A program made the translations under genes and the position numbers. A DNA stretch of 64,000 nt from Lingula anatina (taxonomy: Eukaryota > Brachiopoda > Lingulata > Lingulida > Lingulidae), in assembly GCF_001039355.2 (NCBI RefSeq), contig NW_019775569.1, positions 56,339 to 120,338 of the forward strand, written 5' to 3'. The notes below the pieces were generated by a model that had not been told where the DNA came from, searched no databases, and saw only the letters and a list, made by a program, of their open reading frames with translations. Shown piece after piece: positions 12,359 through 22,539 of this stretch. The stretch's first letter is position 1. The number at the start of each line of letters is the position of its first letter.

Positions 12359-12931
12359 ATTGATGAACAGTTAATACGTAGCATGACTGATGAGCAGATA
12401 GAGGAATATGTCCCCACATTTGGGGACAGAATAGCCCAAAGTACATTAGTCGGGGAGCAGTGTGAAGAAGGTGAAGAAACTAGCACCCAGTCATCACAAA
12501 GCAAGGAAGAGGGAATACTGGAGAGGTTACAAGAAGAGTTTAGACAAAAGTTTTTGAAGGAGAAAAAGTCAAGTAGATATGAGTCATTACATGGAAACCA
12601 AAATGCAAAAAAGAATATTCGAAGGATAGAACTAGGGTGGCTTCACAAAGAATGGGGCAAAGGGTTCACACAGGTTAAATCGCAAAATGGAGGCGGGACT
12701 CGGCATTTAACAATCCCTTGTGATATGAAGATGAAAGACCTTAAGCAGGTGGCAATGGATCTCTTTTTTGAACATGGACAGTCTGGAAAAGGTGCAGTTT
12801 CAGATTTTCATTTTAAGATGTGCCACTTTAGTAAAAAAGAAATTGATGAAGAATGTACAGTGAGAGAAACCTATGACAAGAAAAAAGTCAAGTTGCTAAG
12901 AGTATATCTGGCAACATATCCAAAAGATTAA
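12359..12931 (+). CDS. cassette 2: 190-aa unknown module, terminal exon
   Basis: The exon begins after the acceptor TTCTTTCACCAG at phase 0 and runs 191 codons to TAA, with AATAAA at 13003. The peptide starts IDEQLIRSMTDEQIEEYVP and continues TFGDRIA, a helical stretch resembling the end of a SAM-like domain that would need an upstream exon to be complete. A Glu/Ser/Gln-rich linker follows. The last 100 residues form a compact module with GWLHKEWGKGF, GGGTRHLTIP, MDLFFEHGQSGKG and KVKLLRVYLAT. I recall this GGGTR..LFF..LLR(I/V/F)Y pattern from uncharacterised invertebrate proteins but know no function. An internal ATG at 12383 allows a shorter product. A near-identical partial copy of its C-terminal part lies at 15427-15588. 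Confidence 0.65.
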   Translation: MDEQLIRSMTDEQIEEYVPTFGDRIAQSTLVGEQCEEGEETSTQSSQSKEEGILERLQEEFRQKFLKEKKSSRYESLHGNQNAKKNIRRIELGWLHKEWGKGFTQVKSQNGGGTRHLTIPCDMKMKDLKQVAMDLFFEHGQSGKGAVSDFHFKMCHFSKKEIDEECTVRETYDKKKVKLLRVYLATYPKD

Positions 12932-14631
12932 TTTTCACACCAAGTGGGTCTGCAACTCGCACAGTAACATTCATCACAACAGAACCCAGTTCTCTTCTAT
13001 GTAATAAACCTATCAAATTACCATAACATTACCTACTATGGTGTTACCCTTACAGTCATTTGAATTATTTTTGTCGCTATGTCACAGAAATGAAATCCCT
13101 AGAAAACTGATGGTCAGACATTAACTTGATATTGCACTCTAGTTTTTGAACAAACAAGTTGACTGTACATATGTCCTTTAACAGTACAGATGTACATAAA
13201 CAGAGTTTGTTAATGCATTGTCACATAAAGAAAGATGTGCAGATGTCACAAATGAAAGAAAATTATTATAAACCTCGTCCCCAAAGTGTGTTTACTTTTT
13301 CATTCCAACATTTTCTTAATAGCACTACACATTTTTATACAACATTAATATTTTTGGGACCATGAAATGTGGCCTTTGTACACATCAGTAGATCTTCCAT
13401 TCAGTATGTAGGGCTACACTTACAGTTGTAATTAAAGGTACATACGAACCGAGCATCGGTGGAGCGTGGATTCCCAGTAACACATGTAAACCACTTCTAC
13501 TAGATTCTTATATGACTCAAATAAAATTCGACATGCCAAGGGATAAACTGAATAGACCTTTAGACTGCTCCTTTCTTTAAATTTTTGGCTGTAAATTTAA
13601 CCTACTTTCGTGACCTACTTTCCTGCCCCATTGACATACAGCTTAGAATGCCAGCAGAAAAAAAAAACGTCCAAACATCATTTTCGGGTAAAATTAAACA
13701 ATGCCTTTTGGTAATTCTCTTAGTTATACTACTTGAAACTATATGCTCGCATTTGGTTGGTTTTTGTGACAAAAAATTGACTTTGTATGCATCTTTAAGA
13801 ATTTTAGTTTTAACATGCAGTAGGCGACATCTTGTCTAGTGCTAAGTGATGTTGTGTTTACCTCAATCATTGAGTATATATATATATATATATATATATG
13901 TAATTAGTCATCTTTCTGGGTGGTTTAGCATTGTGACAAGGATTGGCATTGTTGGTTTTTATTGTTAATAAAAGTTTCAACATGTTTAAAAACTAAAAAT
14001 TTGTTAACATATGTTTGTTAAAAAGGGCATTGTGTTATATACCTCAAGCATGGTAAATAGCATCTATGGTCTGTCATGCTGGCAAATTAGTTGTTTGAAT
14101 AGGTCACTTATCAGAGCATCCAATATATGCCTATATTGCTAAATGACATGGGAACAGATTTTAAAAATTTTGGAGGGTTCTCCTTTTTTGGACAAAAAAG
14201 AACTTTGGGTAAAGATCAAGTCTTTGATTTGTGTTGACTTTTCATGATGTAGAATGCCAATTAGCAGGGTACACAAAAAGAGGTACGTTATGTCTTGTTA
14301 GTAAATGTTTTTAAAAAATTACAGTGTGTTAGGTGTGTCAGTTTTCAGAAGGTTGCATTTGTAACCCTGTCCAGTAATTGTATTGTCAGAAATGTTTGAG
14401 ATTTGCCAAGTCATCAAAACTGCAATGGAAAGTTTATCCCTTATCAGTTTACATAAAATAGTCGATTTTTTAGTTAAATTTATTTTATGTCAAGAATCCA
14501 AGAATCCTTTGAAGATTTCAGGCTTTAGGAAATAATGTAGATTATTATGCTAATAGATAAACTTGGATTAAAAGAAAGCCTTTCGTTGATACAGTACACA
14601 TAGTAATATGAAATGTAATTCTTTTATATAG
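12932..14631. other. spacer between cassettes 2 and 3
   Basis: No supported exon. Contains a (TA)n run at about 13874-13899 and a variant of the dispersed GTGTTAGGTGTG motif at 14325-14340. Confidence 0.5.
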
Positions 14632-15069
14632 GTCCCAGGCAGGTGCCGACTTACAAATAAAGAAAGAATGAGAAAGTATGTAACGTTGAATGATTTCAAA
14701 ATATTGAATCACCAATCAGTATTGAAATACTACTTATATGATGTTTGTTTTTTGCTGAATGTGTGGTAGAATTTGGTTAGATGTGTATTTCAGTTGAATG
14801 AATTCACATCAAACATTTCATGTTATAGTGCTCCTGATGTTTCATTCAGGTACAGAGCAAAGTTGCGAGAAGATAAGGAAAAGTATGAGGAATACAAAAA
14901 GGCTGACTGCCTAAGGAAGAAAATGATTAGAAAGAACAGGACACAGGAAGAGATTGAGGAACATAGAATAAAGGCTCGCAAGCGACAGTACCAGAGAAGA
15001 AAAAGGCTTAAAGAGAGACAAATGTTGCTAAATAATGAAATTGAAATAAAGATAGAGACAGATACGTGA
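14632..15069 (+). CDS. cassette 3: basic-domain terminal exon pair
   Basis: Exons 14632-14675 and 14850-15069 join in frame and end in TGA. The first acceptor (TTTTATATAG) is in phase 0. The 87-residue peptide starts VPGRCRLTNKERMRK and continues YRAKLREDKEKYEEYKKAD, then CLRKKMIRKNRTQEEIEEH and RKRQYQRRKRLKER, ending in an alternating Glu/Ile/Lys tail. It is extremely rich in Lys/Arg, helical in character, and clearly paralogous to cassettes 1, 4 and 5 (shared pattern: KYRxK..D..KYEx.KK.DxLR.K). AATAAA occurs at 15240. A DNA- or RNA-binding basic helix is plausible but is inference. Confidence 0.6.
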
Positions 15070-15336
15070 CATATTTTATGTACTACATGTTTATGCAACT
15101 CTTGCAGTTGAAAAATGGATTTTTTAAGAAAAATAGAATCAATATTATCACTTACTGAAGAAAAAGATATTTCACATGTGTATCAAAGCATGGTGTATCT
15201 TGATTTTTTAATCTTGTTTGTAGTTTCCTGTGTTTTTAGAATAAAAAGGAAGCTAATGAATTTATTTGGAAGTTTCATTTTAAAAATGAAAATGGTCAGT
15301 GATGAAACGATGCATAGCACAACACTTTTGGCCTGA

Positions 15337-15660
15337 GTGAATTTGTATATCAGAGGCGACATTGATATCCAATACTGTGGTGACAGTGGAGAAGAAATTG
15401 TGTCATTTTATAGTTTGAATCTGTGGCAGGTGGCAATGGATCTCTTTTTTGAACATGGACAGCCTGGAAAAGGTGCAGTTTCAGATTTTCATTTTAAGAT
15501 GTGCCACTTTAGTAAAAAAGAAATTGACGAAGAATGTACAGTGAGAGAAACCTATGACAAGAAAAAAGTCAAGTTGCTCAGAGTATAATAGAGAAAGAAT
15601 GAGTCGAAAGAAATGTTGCTAAATAATGAAATAGAAATAAAGACAGATCATTTTATAGTT
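15337..15660 (+). pseudogene. chimeric pseudo-cassette built from pieces of cassettes 2 and 3
   Basis: 15427-15588 repeats 12743-12904 of cassette 2 with only a few base changes, from CAGGTGGCAATGGATC to AGAGTAT. It then hits TAA where cassette 2 continues LATYPKD. Immediately after, 15590-15650 joins two separate pieces of cassette 3: AGAAAGAATGAG from its first exon, then AAATGTTGCTAAATAATG with the Glu/Ile/Lys tail coding from its second. A further direct repeat, CATTTTATAGTTTGAATCTG, frames it at 15402-15421 and 15651-15670. There is an acceptor-like CTGTGGCAG at 15427, so it might still splice, but the domain is truncated. High identity points to recent local duplication or conversion. 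Confidence 0.7.
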
Positions 15661-15835
15661 TGAATCTGTGGTACATGGTATATTTGTTTTTGTATCCTGA
15701 TCACACTGGAATGATAAACTTAGGCTGCTGTTGATCTGTTTGGGTTAGGTTAGGCTTTGTAATGTTATATAAGGATAAGCACATCTGATTGGGTCATTGA
15801 TTGAGTATAATTAGTGAAGTCATGTTGCATAGACT

Positions 15836-16100
15836 TAGGGTGCATTCCCAGAGATTTAGATCGTTCCAGAGATTTAGATTTAGATCGACCTAACTCCCTG
15901 GGGGTTCACGCTAAATTGCAGTGAGCCGAGCGCGCATCATAGTTAAAAATATCTACAAAACAGCGTTTGTTTTGCAGTAACAACCCCCTTACAGCTTTTA
16001 GTATAGGCGGAACAGACGCTTAAGCCGACTAAGCTGACAGTAATCTAGTGAAGCTCCCCACAGAGATAGATTGATCTAAAATCTATGGGAATTGGGCCTT
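15836..16100. mobile_element. MITE, TTAGGGTGCATTCCCA family, copy A
   Basis: The termini are TTAGGGTGCATTCCCA on the left and TGGGAATTGGGCCTTA on the right, imperfect inverted repeats extended by AGATTTAGATCGATC-type words. The interior shares CTCCCTGGGG, GCTGACAG and CCCTTACAGCTT with the tandem copies at 22944-23378, in opposite orientation. It is non-coding. It is bounded by 25-base direct repeats, TTAGTGAAGTyATGTTGCAT followed by AGACT (15811-15835 and 16099-16123), differing at one base. Confidence 0.7.
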
Positions 16101-16800
16101 AGTGAAGTTATGTTGCATAGACTAAAGTACAAATGTGAAAATGTGAATTAATAATAATGTCAGGGTGGCAGTGTGTTCAATTCAATTCAGGTGCTGTATT
16201 ATGTACGCCAAATATCTCGAGTGTTGGTGGTCACAAATTGCCTGCAGCAGTTGGTTTTCATCTGATGAGTTTCTGAAAACTAAAACAACAGAAATATAAC
16301 TAAAGATATTTAAAAGGGTGTTGACAAGCTAAGTCCAGACAGAAGGAAGAATAAAGATAGAAACAGAGAGAGTGTGTAAGGCAAAAACTGTGGAGAACAA
16401 AAGACAGCAGACAGAAACCAAACAAATAAAAAGAAAAGACTACTAACAAAAGATGTGTGTTTAAGGCAACAAGTGATATTTTCCATGTCTTATGTAACAC
16501 CTTGTAACGTTTAACACATCTTACCAAATACACTGTCTCATCTAGCAGAATGTCACACCTGAACACACATCATACTCGTAGTCCCACCCTGCAAAACACC
16601 TACTATAGCCTACAATGACAATAAATCATAATATGGTATCAGAAAATGCATTTGGAGCCTCCTGTGGTCAGTAATATACATAGAACCTAAGGTTATAATT
16701 TGATTCATGCTTGTATATGGATAGTAAGTGTTTGTTGGATGTGACAGTGGTAAAGTTAATGTGTATAGATAATGAAATGATGTGTTTGATCAAATACATT

Positions 16801-16804
16801 CTCT

Positions 16805-16852
<48 letters not shown>
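16801..16852. repeat. (CT)n microsatellite
   Basis: Long CT dinucleotide run upstream of cassette 4. It produces spurious Arg-Glu or Ser-Leu repeat ORFs on both strands, which are not genes. Confidence 0.9.
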
Positions 16853-16854
<2 letters not shown>

Positions 16855-16977
16855 AAACACACACCGACACATACACACACACCTCCCTTCTTAACTAACT
16901 ATCACATATGATATCTTTGCAGATTTAAGTACACCATCACACCTAACACATTGTGACATTGTGGTGTTGTTTTGTAG

Positions 16978-17157
16978 GATAGACCTGGCCAGGGTAGTGC
17001 AGTTATTGCTGGACTAGCAAGAAACACATACATGCAAAAGTATAGACAACTGGTCAAATTAGACCCTGTTAGATATGAGCGCCATAAGAAACTAGACCGC
17101 CTACGCCATAGGCGACAGCGAATGAAACGCAAACTTCTTTCAGAGAACACTGTCTAG
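16978..17157 (+). CDS. cassette 4: basic-domain terminal exon
   Basis: A single exon follows the acceptor TGTTGTTTTGTAG in phase 0 and ends in TAG, giving 59 residues. It begins DRPGQGSAVIAG, then LARNTYMQKYRQLVKLDPVR, YERHKKLDRLRHRRQRMKRK and LLSENTV. The core YRQ..K.DP..YE.HKK.DRLR..RQR.K.KL is nearly the same as in cassette 5 and related to cassettes 1 and 3, so it is a shorter version of the same basic domain. The acceptor region contains TCACACCTAACACATTGTGA, a reverse copy of the dispersed motif. No own start codon lies near the 5' edge, so an upstream exon is required. Confidence 0.55.
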   Translation, partial: DRPGQGSAVIAGLARNTYMQKYRQLVKLDPVRYERHKKLDRLRHRRQRMKRKLLSENTV

Positions 17158-17554
17158 AATCCAGGTCTTAAGATGGTTAGTCTATTTGTGTTATTCTGCA
17201 TTATAAAATGTTCATCTAATCATCAGTTAAACATTAAACACCACTTGAATGTGTGCATTTTCTTTTTTATTTTTCACATGGACAGATGTTATATTCTATG
17301 CATGGCAGATTTGTTTGAGGGGATAACATATAGCTGTGTTTTATTGCTGATTAGAATAAGATTTCTGTGTTGTGTTAGGTGTGACTTCAAACCAAGTATG
17401 TTATTGGAAAGAGTGACATTCTGTAAGATGTAACATATTCTTCATTGAGAGGGACATTGTGTTGGGTGTGATTGATTAAGAATGGTCTCAGTTACAGGCC
17501 ATTCCAGTGTTCCAGACCTTGGTCCTCAGTTAAGCCATGCCCTGTCTTTTCTAG

Positions 17555-17893
17555 GCTGCAGGAATTGGGGCACCCAGGATGAATACGGTAGCATCTGTGA
17601 CATCAGGTCACAATGTTGGACTAGGAACCTCATGGGAAAATGCAGCGTCAGGACAGAATGCAGAAGTTGGGATTTCTGGCAGCAATACTGTCCCGGTGCC
17701 GTCAAGGAAAAAACCGCACATGTCTTCTGGTGCTTTGAGAAGAAAATTGTATAGACAAAAGATTAAAGCTGATCCTCAGAAATATGAACATCATAAAAAA
17801 ATGGACAGACTAAGACACAAACGTCAGCGGTTGAAGAAAAAGTTACAGATGGAGGGTGTGTCTTTAGGTCAGCAATATGACAAGTGGTCTTGA
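17555..17893 (+). CDS. cassette 5: basic-domain terminal exon
   Basis: The exon starts after CCTGTCTTTTCTAG in phase 0 and ends in TGA; an AATAAA at 17909 follows the stop directly. The 112 residues begin AAGIGAPRM, pass through a Gly/Ser/Thr/Asn-rich linker without predicted structure, and finish with the basic core LRRKLYRQKIKADPQKYEHH, KKMDRLRHKRQRLKKKLQME. The core aligns residue for residue with cassette 4. An internal ATG at 17579 exists. The nearer AG at 17562 would put the frame into an early stop, so the 17554 acceptor is the better choice. Confidence 0.6.
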   Translation, partial: AAGIGAPRMNTVASVTSGHNVGLGTSWENAASGQNAEVGISGSNTVPVPSRKKPHMSSGALRRKLYRQKIKADPQKYEHHKKMDRLRHKRQRLKKKLQMEGVSLGQQYDKWS

Positions 17894-19689
17894 ACGAACA
17901 ATCTGTCCAAATAAACCTTTGACATCTCACTCTTACCCCCCCCCCCCCAATTCTTAGGCATTATTACTACAAAACACTTAACACCAGAGAAATTAAAAAA
18001 AAAATACAGCTGAGTAGTTTTTATACAGTATATATTGTCTTTCTGTGGTGGGACTCATGTTTTACAATGAATAATATGCTTATGAGTATGTGACTCTTCA
18101 GATCTGAAAACATGTTTATTTGAACAGAATGGCAAATGAGTATTTTTAGTGACAGATAACTTACTTGTTATTGGATATATTTATATCAATTTTAAAGCAT
18201 TAAAGCATATATTAATGTGAGCGATTATTTTTGCCATGTTGTTGAACATTTAAATTGAATTATTCTTTATCTACTGTCTTTATCTAATGTTGCTGTATTA
18301 CAGAAATGGCCATAGAGATGAAGTCAGTTTGTAGAGTCTTAATATTCATTTCAGTTTTATATACTTTAAGCCATGTGACTTTGTATTTTTTTAGAGTAGA
18401 TAATATTGTAGATAATAAAAAAGAAACAATTAAAACCATGATTTGCTGACAAAATGCACCAGGTGTTGGCCACACTTGCCACAATTCAACTTTGATGCAA
18501 GATCTTTATAATCACACCTGTGACAATATAACCGTGCTGTGAGGTTTTTACTATCACATATATCACATTTCATTTATGACAAGGTCTTGATTGTCACATC
18601 TCACATGTCCCCTGAAGCATAAGACCTTAATTATCATAAACTTTAAAGCTATTATGATTCAATTTCTTTTTCTGTTTTGGTCATTTAGATGTTAGTGGGA
18701 CTTGAGAAACAACTTACTGAGCAAAAGCTGCCTGACAGTTATGTATTGCACAATGCATTCACTGTTTTGTCAGACATTTTAAGAAAAAGGATTTCCTTTA
18801 TTTTGCTTAGACTTAGAGACTTGGACTTTCTTTTAATTTTTGCATCAGTACAATTGTTTTATTAATAATTATATTTTATTAAAAGTTAAAATGTGTACAG
18901 CCACAAGAAGTAGTTTAAGTTCCTTAACTATTCAGTTGCTTGGGTAGGGAATGCGTGGGAGTTTCTAGGGTTTTTTTCCCCTTCATGTAGCTGACCTCCA
19001 ACCCCACCAAATGAGATTTTACCTAAGCATACCCCATGGTTTTGAGAAGGGCTTTGTTATTCTACTAGTGAAAATATAAGTGTTGTTGGGCTGAGAAGAC
19101 TTATGAATGACTGACTTACTGAATGTTTTTCAGATGATTGGTTTCATGGAAGTGGTAAAAATTACTACGGACAGAATGCAATTCCATGCTTAGTGAAAAG
19201 ACAATGTGGGAGGTTTTTAAGTGTAGACACAGTGTGTCTGTGCATACAGCAATGAACTACCTCCATTGCTGTTTTTGCCCTGCACTTTTCAATATATTGA
19301 AAACTGTTGGACTGATTAGCCTCAAATTTACTGGAATGATATATGACACTGAAAAATACAAGTCAAGTTTGAAAAGCAGTTTTATTTGAATGTCAGTATT
19401 AAACTAATGGATTGTGTTAGGTGTGACGGTTGAAGCTTTTAATGCGTGTCCAAGTGTTGAATAATACAGTGGCAGATAACCATGGCATGCAATAGCAGTT
19501 TTACATTTCTGTTTTTTAAGTGAGAAAGAGTCAGATATATTCAAGTCAAATTGGGCACAGTGTTGCAATTGGAATGTCAAAAAAGCTTACATAGAAGCTT
19601 GAATTCTTATTTTTGCAGAAAAAATACGCTTCATATTTTACTTCTTTAGTTTTACCAACAGCTTGGGTTGCTTATTTATGAATTTGCAG
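17894..19689. other. spacer between cassettes 5 and 6
   Basis: No supported exon. A run of ten C lies at 17939-17948. TCACACCT occurs at 18512 followed directly by GTGACA, making a short palindrome, and AGGTGTGA occurs at 19419 in ATTGTGTTAGGTGTGACG. Confidence 0.5.
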
Positions 19690-19995
19690 AAAACTGTAGG
19701 TTGTGCCACAGATGAAGGTATAAAGTGGACAAGGCAGGTTGCAGGTGGAATCAGATTACCAGCTGGTACAACCAAAGGAAACCGTTATTTCAAGCAAGCC
19801 TGGACCTATGAGTACAGTTGGCTCCGTTTTGATAGGGAGAGGAACTTACTATTTTGTAGTCTGTGTCAGAAACATAACAAGTCCAACAAATTTACTCGGG
19901 GAACGAGCATTTTTAGGAAGTATGATTTATTCATGCATGATTGTATTACTGATCACAGGGAGGCTGCTGGTGCTGAGATGTCAGAAAACATCTGA
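19690..19995 (+). CDS. cassette 6: BED-like zinc finger terminal exon
   Basis: Phase-0 acceptor AATTTGCAG, 101 residues, TGA stop. After a linker, the domain runs FKQAWTYEYSWLRFDRERN, LLFCSLCQKHNKSNKFTRG, then MHDCITDHREA. This is a CxxC...HxxxxxH zinc-binding arrangement with the W-x-x-(Y/F)D..FC.LC.KHNK signature of the C17orf113-type (BED/TTF-like) domain known from animal transcription-factor-like and transposon-derived proteins. Likely DNA-binding, nuclear. It is paralogous to cassettes 7 and 8. The equivalent of their KKDN.SKHELISDH is less regular here (RKYDLFMHDCITDH) but both Cys and both His are kept. Confidence 0.65.
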   Translation, partial: KTVGCATDEGIKWTRQVAGGIRLPAGTTKGNRYFKQAWTYEYSWLRFDRERNLLFCSLCQKHNKSNKFTRGTSIFRKYDLFMHDCITDHREAAGAEMSENI

Positions 19996-20411
19996 TATAT
20001 TGTGTTAGGTGAGACTTGGATTGTGTTAGGGAAAGTCGGGTGTGACCAACTGGAATTTTATGATCTGTGCTACAGACTTTACTAAGTTTGCTAGCAATTA
20101 TCAGGTTTATTCAAATTACATGATATGCAAAAATTTTACAAGACAGTTTGTTAGGTGTGACAGTTGTTTATTATGATGGAAATGTTAAATTGGCAAATGA
20201 TGCTTTGTACTTTAAAAATGTAAAGGATTTAAAACTCTAATCGATGAGGTATTGTGTGGAATATAAACTTTTGAGACCTTTATCATTGCTTTAGACTGAA
20301 ATCTAAACTTTTACAAAAATCATGCATACTGCAAGCACAATTTTCAAACTTTATCTATCTTTATCTGTCCCCTGTACAATTAGTCTAAAACTTGTCTTAC
20401 CACTTTCAAAG

Positions 20412-20822
20412 ATGACTCCTGAAACCAGCTCTGATAACAGCACACGTGCTGCACCCTACAGTAGATATAATGCAGAGACTCCTACTTTTCATCATGATCC
20501 AGATGAAGATGGTGAGAAACAGTGGAAGATCGCTTCAACCTGCAGTTCAAATGTCCCGTTCATTCCTGTTTCCCCAAATGACCTGGACTCAGATTTGAAA
20601 AAAAGCAAAAAGAGGGAGTTCAAGGAGTCATGGCGAGCTAAATTCGGCTGGATTCAATACGATTCCCAAAGGGAAATGATGTTTTGTACCTTGTGTCAGA
20701 AACATAACAAGATTAATGCCTTTACAAAAGGCTGCACAACTATTAAGAAGGACAATGCCAGTAAGCATGAACTGATATCAGATCACAAAGAAGCTGTCAG
20801 CCAAGAGTCTCAGTGCACTTGA
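20412..20822 (+). CDS. cassette 7: BED-like zinc finger terminal exon
   Basis: Acceptor CCACTTTCAAAG is followed in phase 0 by ATG, so this 136-residue exon could also start on its own. The first 70 residues are polar and unstructured, with an acidic DPDEDGE stretch and a KKSKKRE basic patch. The C-terminal domain is FKESWRAKFGWIQYDSQRE, MMFCTLCQKHNKINAFTKG, SKHELISDHKEAV, with intact CxxC and HxxxxxH ligands of the C17orf113/BED-like type. AATAAA occurs at 20952. This would be another DNA-binding variant of the same locus. Confidence 0.65.
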   Translation: MTPETSSDNSTRAAPYSRYNAETPTFHHDPDEDGEKQWKIASTCSSNVPFIPVSPNDLDSDLKKSKKREFKESWRAKFGWIQYDSQREMMFCTLCQKHNKINAFTKGCTTIKKDNASKHELISDHKEAVSQESQCT

Positions 20823-21764
20823 CGTAACACATTGTGCTGCTGTGCAAGTGTGTTAGTTGTGCACCCTTTTAGCGTAACAAGAGCAATACACTCTCTTTAG
20901 GGATATGCATATAATTTTTATGCAGATATGGCATAGCAGAGTAAGTCACATAATAAAATTGTACAAATACTTAATTGTATTATATGTGACAGTTTTTTAA
21001 GTTCAGAAACTTAATGTATCAAATGGGTCATATTTAGAAATAAGTAAAATGTGATAGTTGAATAAATATATTAAAAGTTGTGCTAGCTGTGGTGGGTGTG
21101 ACAGTCAGTTACGTAAATATTTAACAGAGGCAGAGAAGAATTTCAAATAATTTTTGTTGGGTATGTAATCTACCATCAGGTTTAAATATTTCCTATTTAA
21201 CATTTTAGTTGGCATTAGGTTATTGATATATAGCTGCCTTACATTAATAAATCACTTTTTTTTTTCAAGTTAGGATATGATCTTATGGAAAGACTCAACT
21301 TTAATAATATCCATAGTAGCATGTGATTTGAGACAGTTGATGGCTTTGTCAAGTTCTCTTTATATTGTGTTAATGAGACTCATAATGATTCTATCACTGA
21401 TGTTACTCCCTCTAATCAATGTTTACTGAAGTTATCACTGTAACAACACACAATTAAGGAACCTTTATAAAAAAAACTGTGCTAAAACCATTTTATAATT
21501 TGTTAAGGTGATCATTCCTATCTTACTTAGGTTATATGATGCACTGTATAATATCAGTTACTGTTACCAAGGTAAACATATTTTGTGATTGAGACACAAA
21601 AATGAAATAAACAAGTTTTTTGAAAATGTAATCTAGGGGTATATCTATTTTGTGACTCTGTACATTCAGTCATTCATAAAGTTCATATGATAGAAAACAA
21701 CATAATATGACATATCCTCCAAGCAACAAAAAAGATAATGCAATCTGTTTATCAATTTTTAAAG
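20823..21764. other. spacer between cassettes 7 and 8
   Basis: AT-rich, no supported exon. GGGTGTGACAG, a variant of the dispersed motif, is at 21094. Confidence 0.5.
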
Positions 21765-22127
21765 ATGACGGTCCCCCTCAGCACCCACACTGGTCAAGCC
21801 ACCTGGACACCAGTTACCACCATAATTTGGGATCCAAAACAGCGTCCAAACAGTGCTGCCATTTTGGGTTCAGAGCAGCCCAGATTCCGCAGGGTTCATT
21901 CCCAAGGCAGCCGCTGCTTCAAGAAATCCTGGACGTATGACTATAACTGGATCCACTACGATAAAGACAAAAATCTGATGTACTGCACTTTGTGTCAGAA
22001 GCACAACAAAACCAATTCATTCACCAAAGGATGTGCCATCTTTAAAAAGGATAATGTCAGCAAGCATGATCTGATCAGTGATCACAGAGAAGCCCTGAAT
22101 GCTGAGATGAAAGCAAAGCTCACTTAG
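21765..22127 (+). CDS. cassette 8: BED-like zinc finger terminal exon
   Basis: Acceptor ATTTTTAAAG precedes an ATG in phase 0; 120 residues to TAG. A Thr/Ser/Pro linker leads into FKKSWTYDYNWIHYDKDKN, LMYCTLCQKHNKTNSFTKG, VSKHDLISDHREAL, with all four presumed zinc ligands. It is the closest relative of cassette 7 and shares the SWTY(D/E)Y start with cassette 6. AATAAA occurs at 22379. The copies have diverged in the linker but not in the finger, as expected if the finger is under selection. Confidence 0.65.
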   Translation: MTVPLSTHTGQATWTPVTTIIWDPKQRPNSAAILGSEQPRFRRVHSQGSRCFKKSWTYDYNWIHYDKDKNLMYCTLCQKHNKTNSFTKGCAIFKKDNVSKHDLISDHREALNAEMKAKLT

Positions 22128-22539
22128 TGTAGGGAAATGTTTGACAGGGAGTGTGTAGGTGTGACAGTGTTTTAGGAGTACAATAATTGGCTGTGACCAT
22201 TAGTTCTTGCGTAGTAGTAGTGGTAGTAGAAGAGCCAGTATGTGCTTCACCTTAAATCTTATCTTGTTATACATTTCATCTATTTAGCACATATAGTAGC
22301 TTAAGCATGATGTCACCATTCACAATTCTACTTCACTTGTCCACTATCCTATTATGTCAGTATGTGCAACTATATAAAAAATAAAAAACAATGAAATACA
22401 GAATATTCATATATAAAGAATTAAATTTCAACACATTCTCACATGTTCTGTCATACTGTTCTGTTAAGGCTTTGGCCTTCAGAACATACTGATATGATTT
22501 AAAGACTGTCATACCAAACATACTGAAAACTATGCCACA

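Noticed and set aside
14823-15098. 91-codon minus-strand ORF rich in Leu/Phe/Ser
   Set aside because: It is the antisense of cassette 3, whose Lys/Glu-rich codons give hydrophobic codons in reverse.
16668-16911. Arg-Glu and Ser-Leu repeat ORFs
   Set aside because: Products of the (CT)n microsatellite, with no splice or family support.
17482-17754. 90-codon ORF MVSVTGHSS.. overlapping cassette 5
   Set aside because: Alternative frame of the cassette 5 exon; the paralogous basic core is in the other frame.
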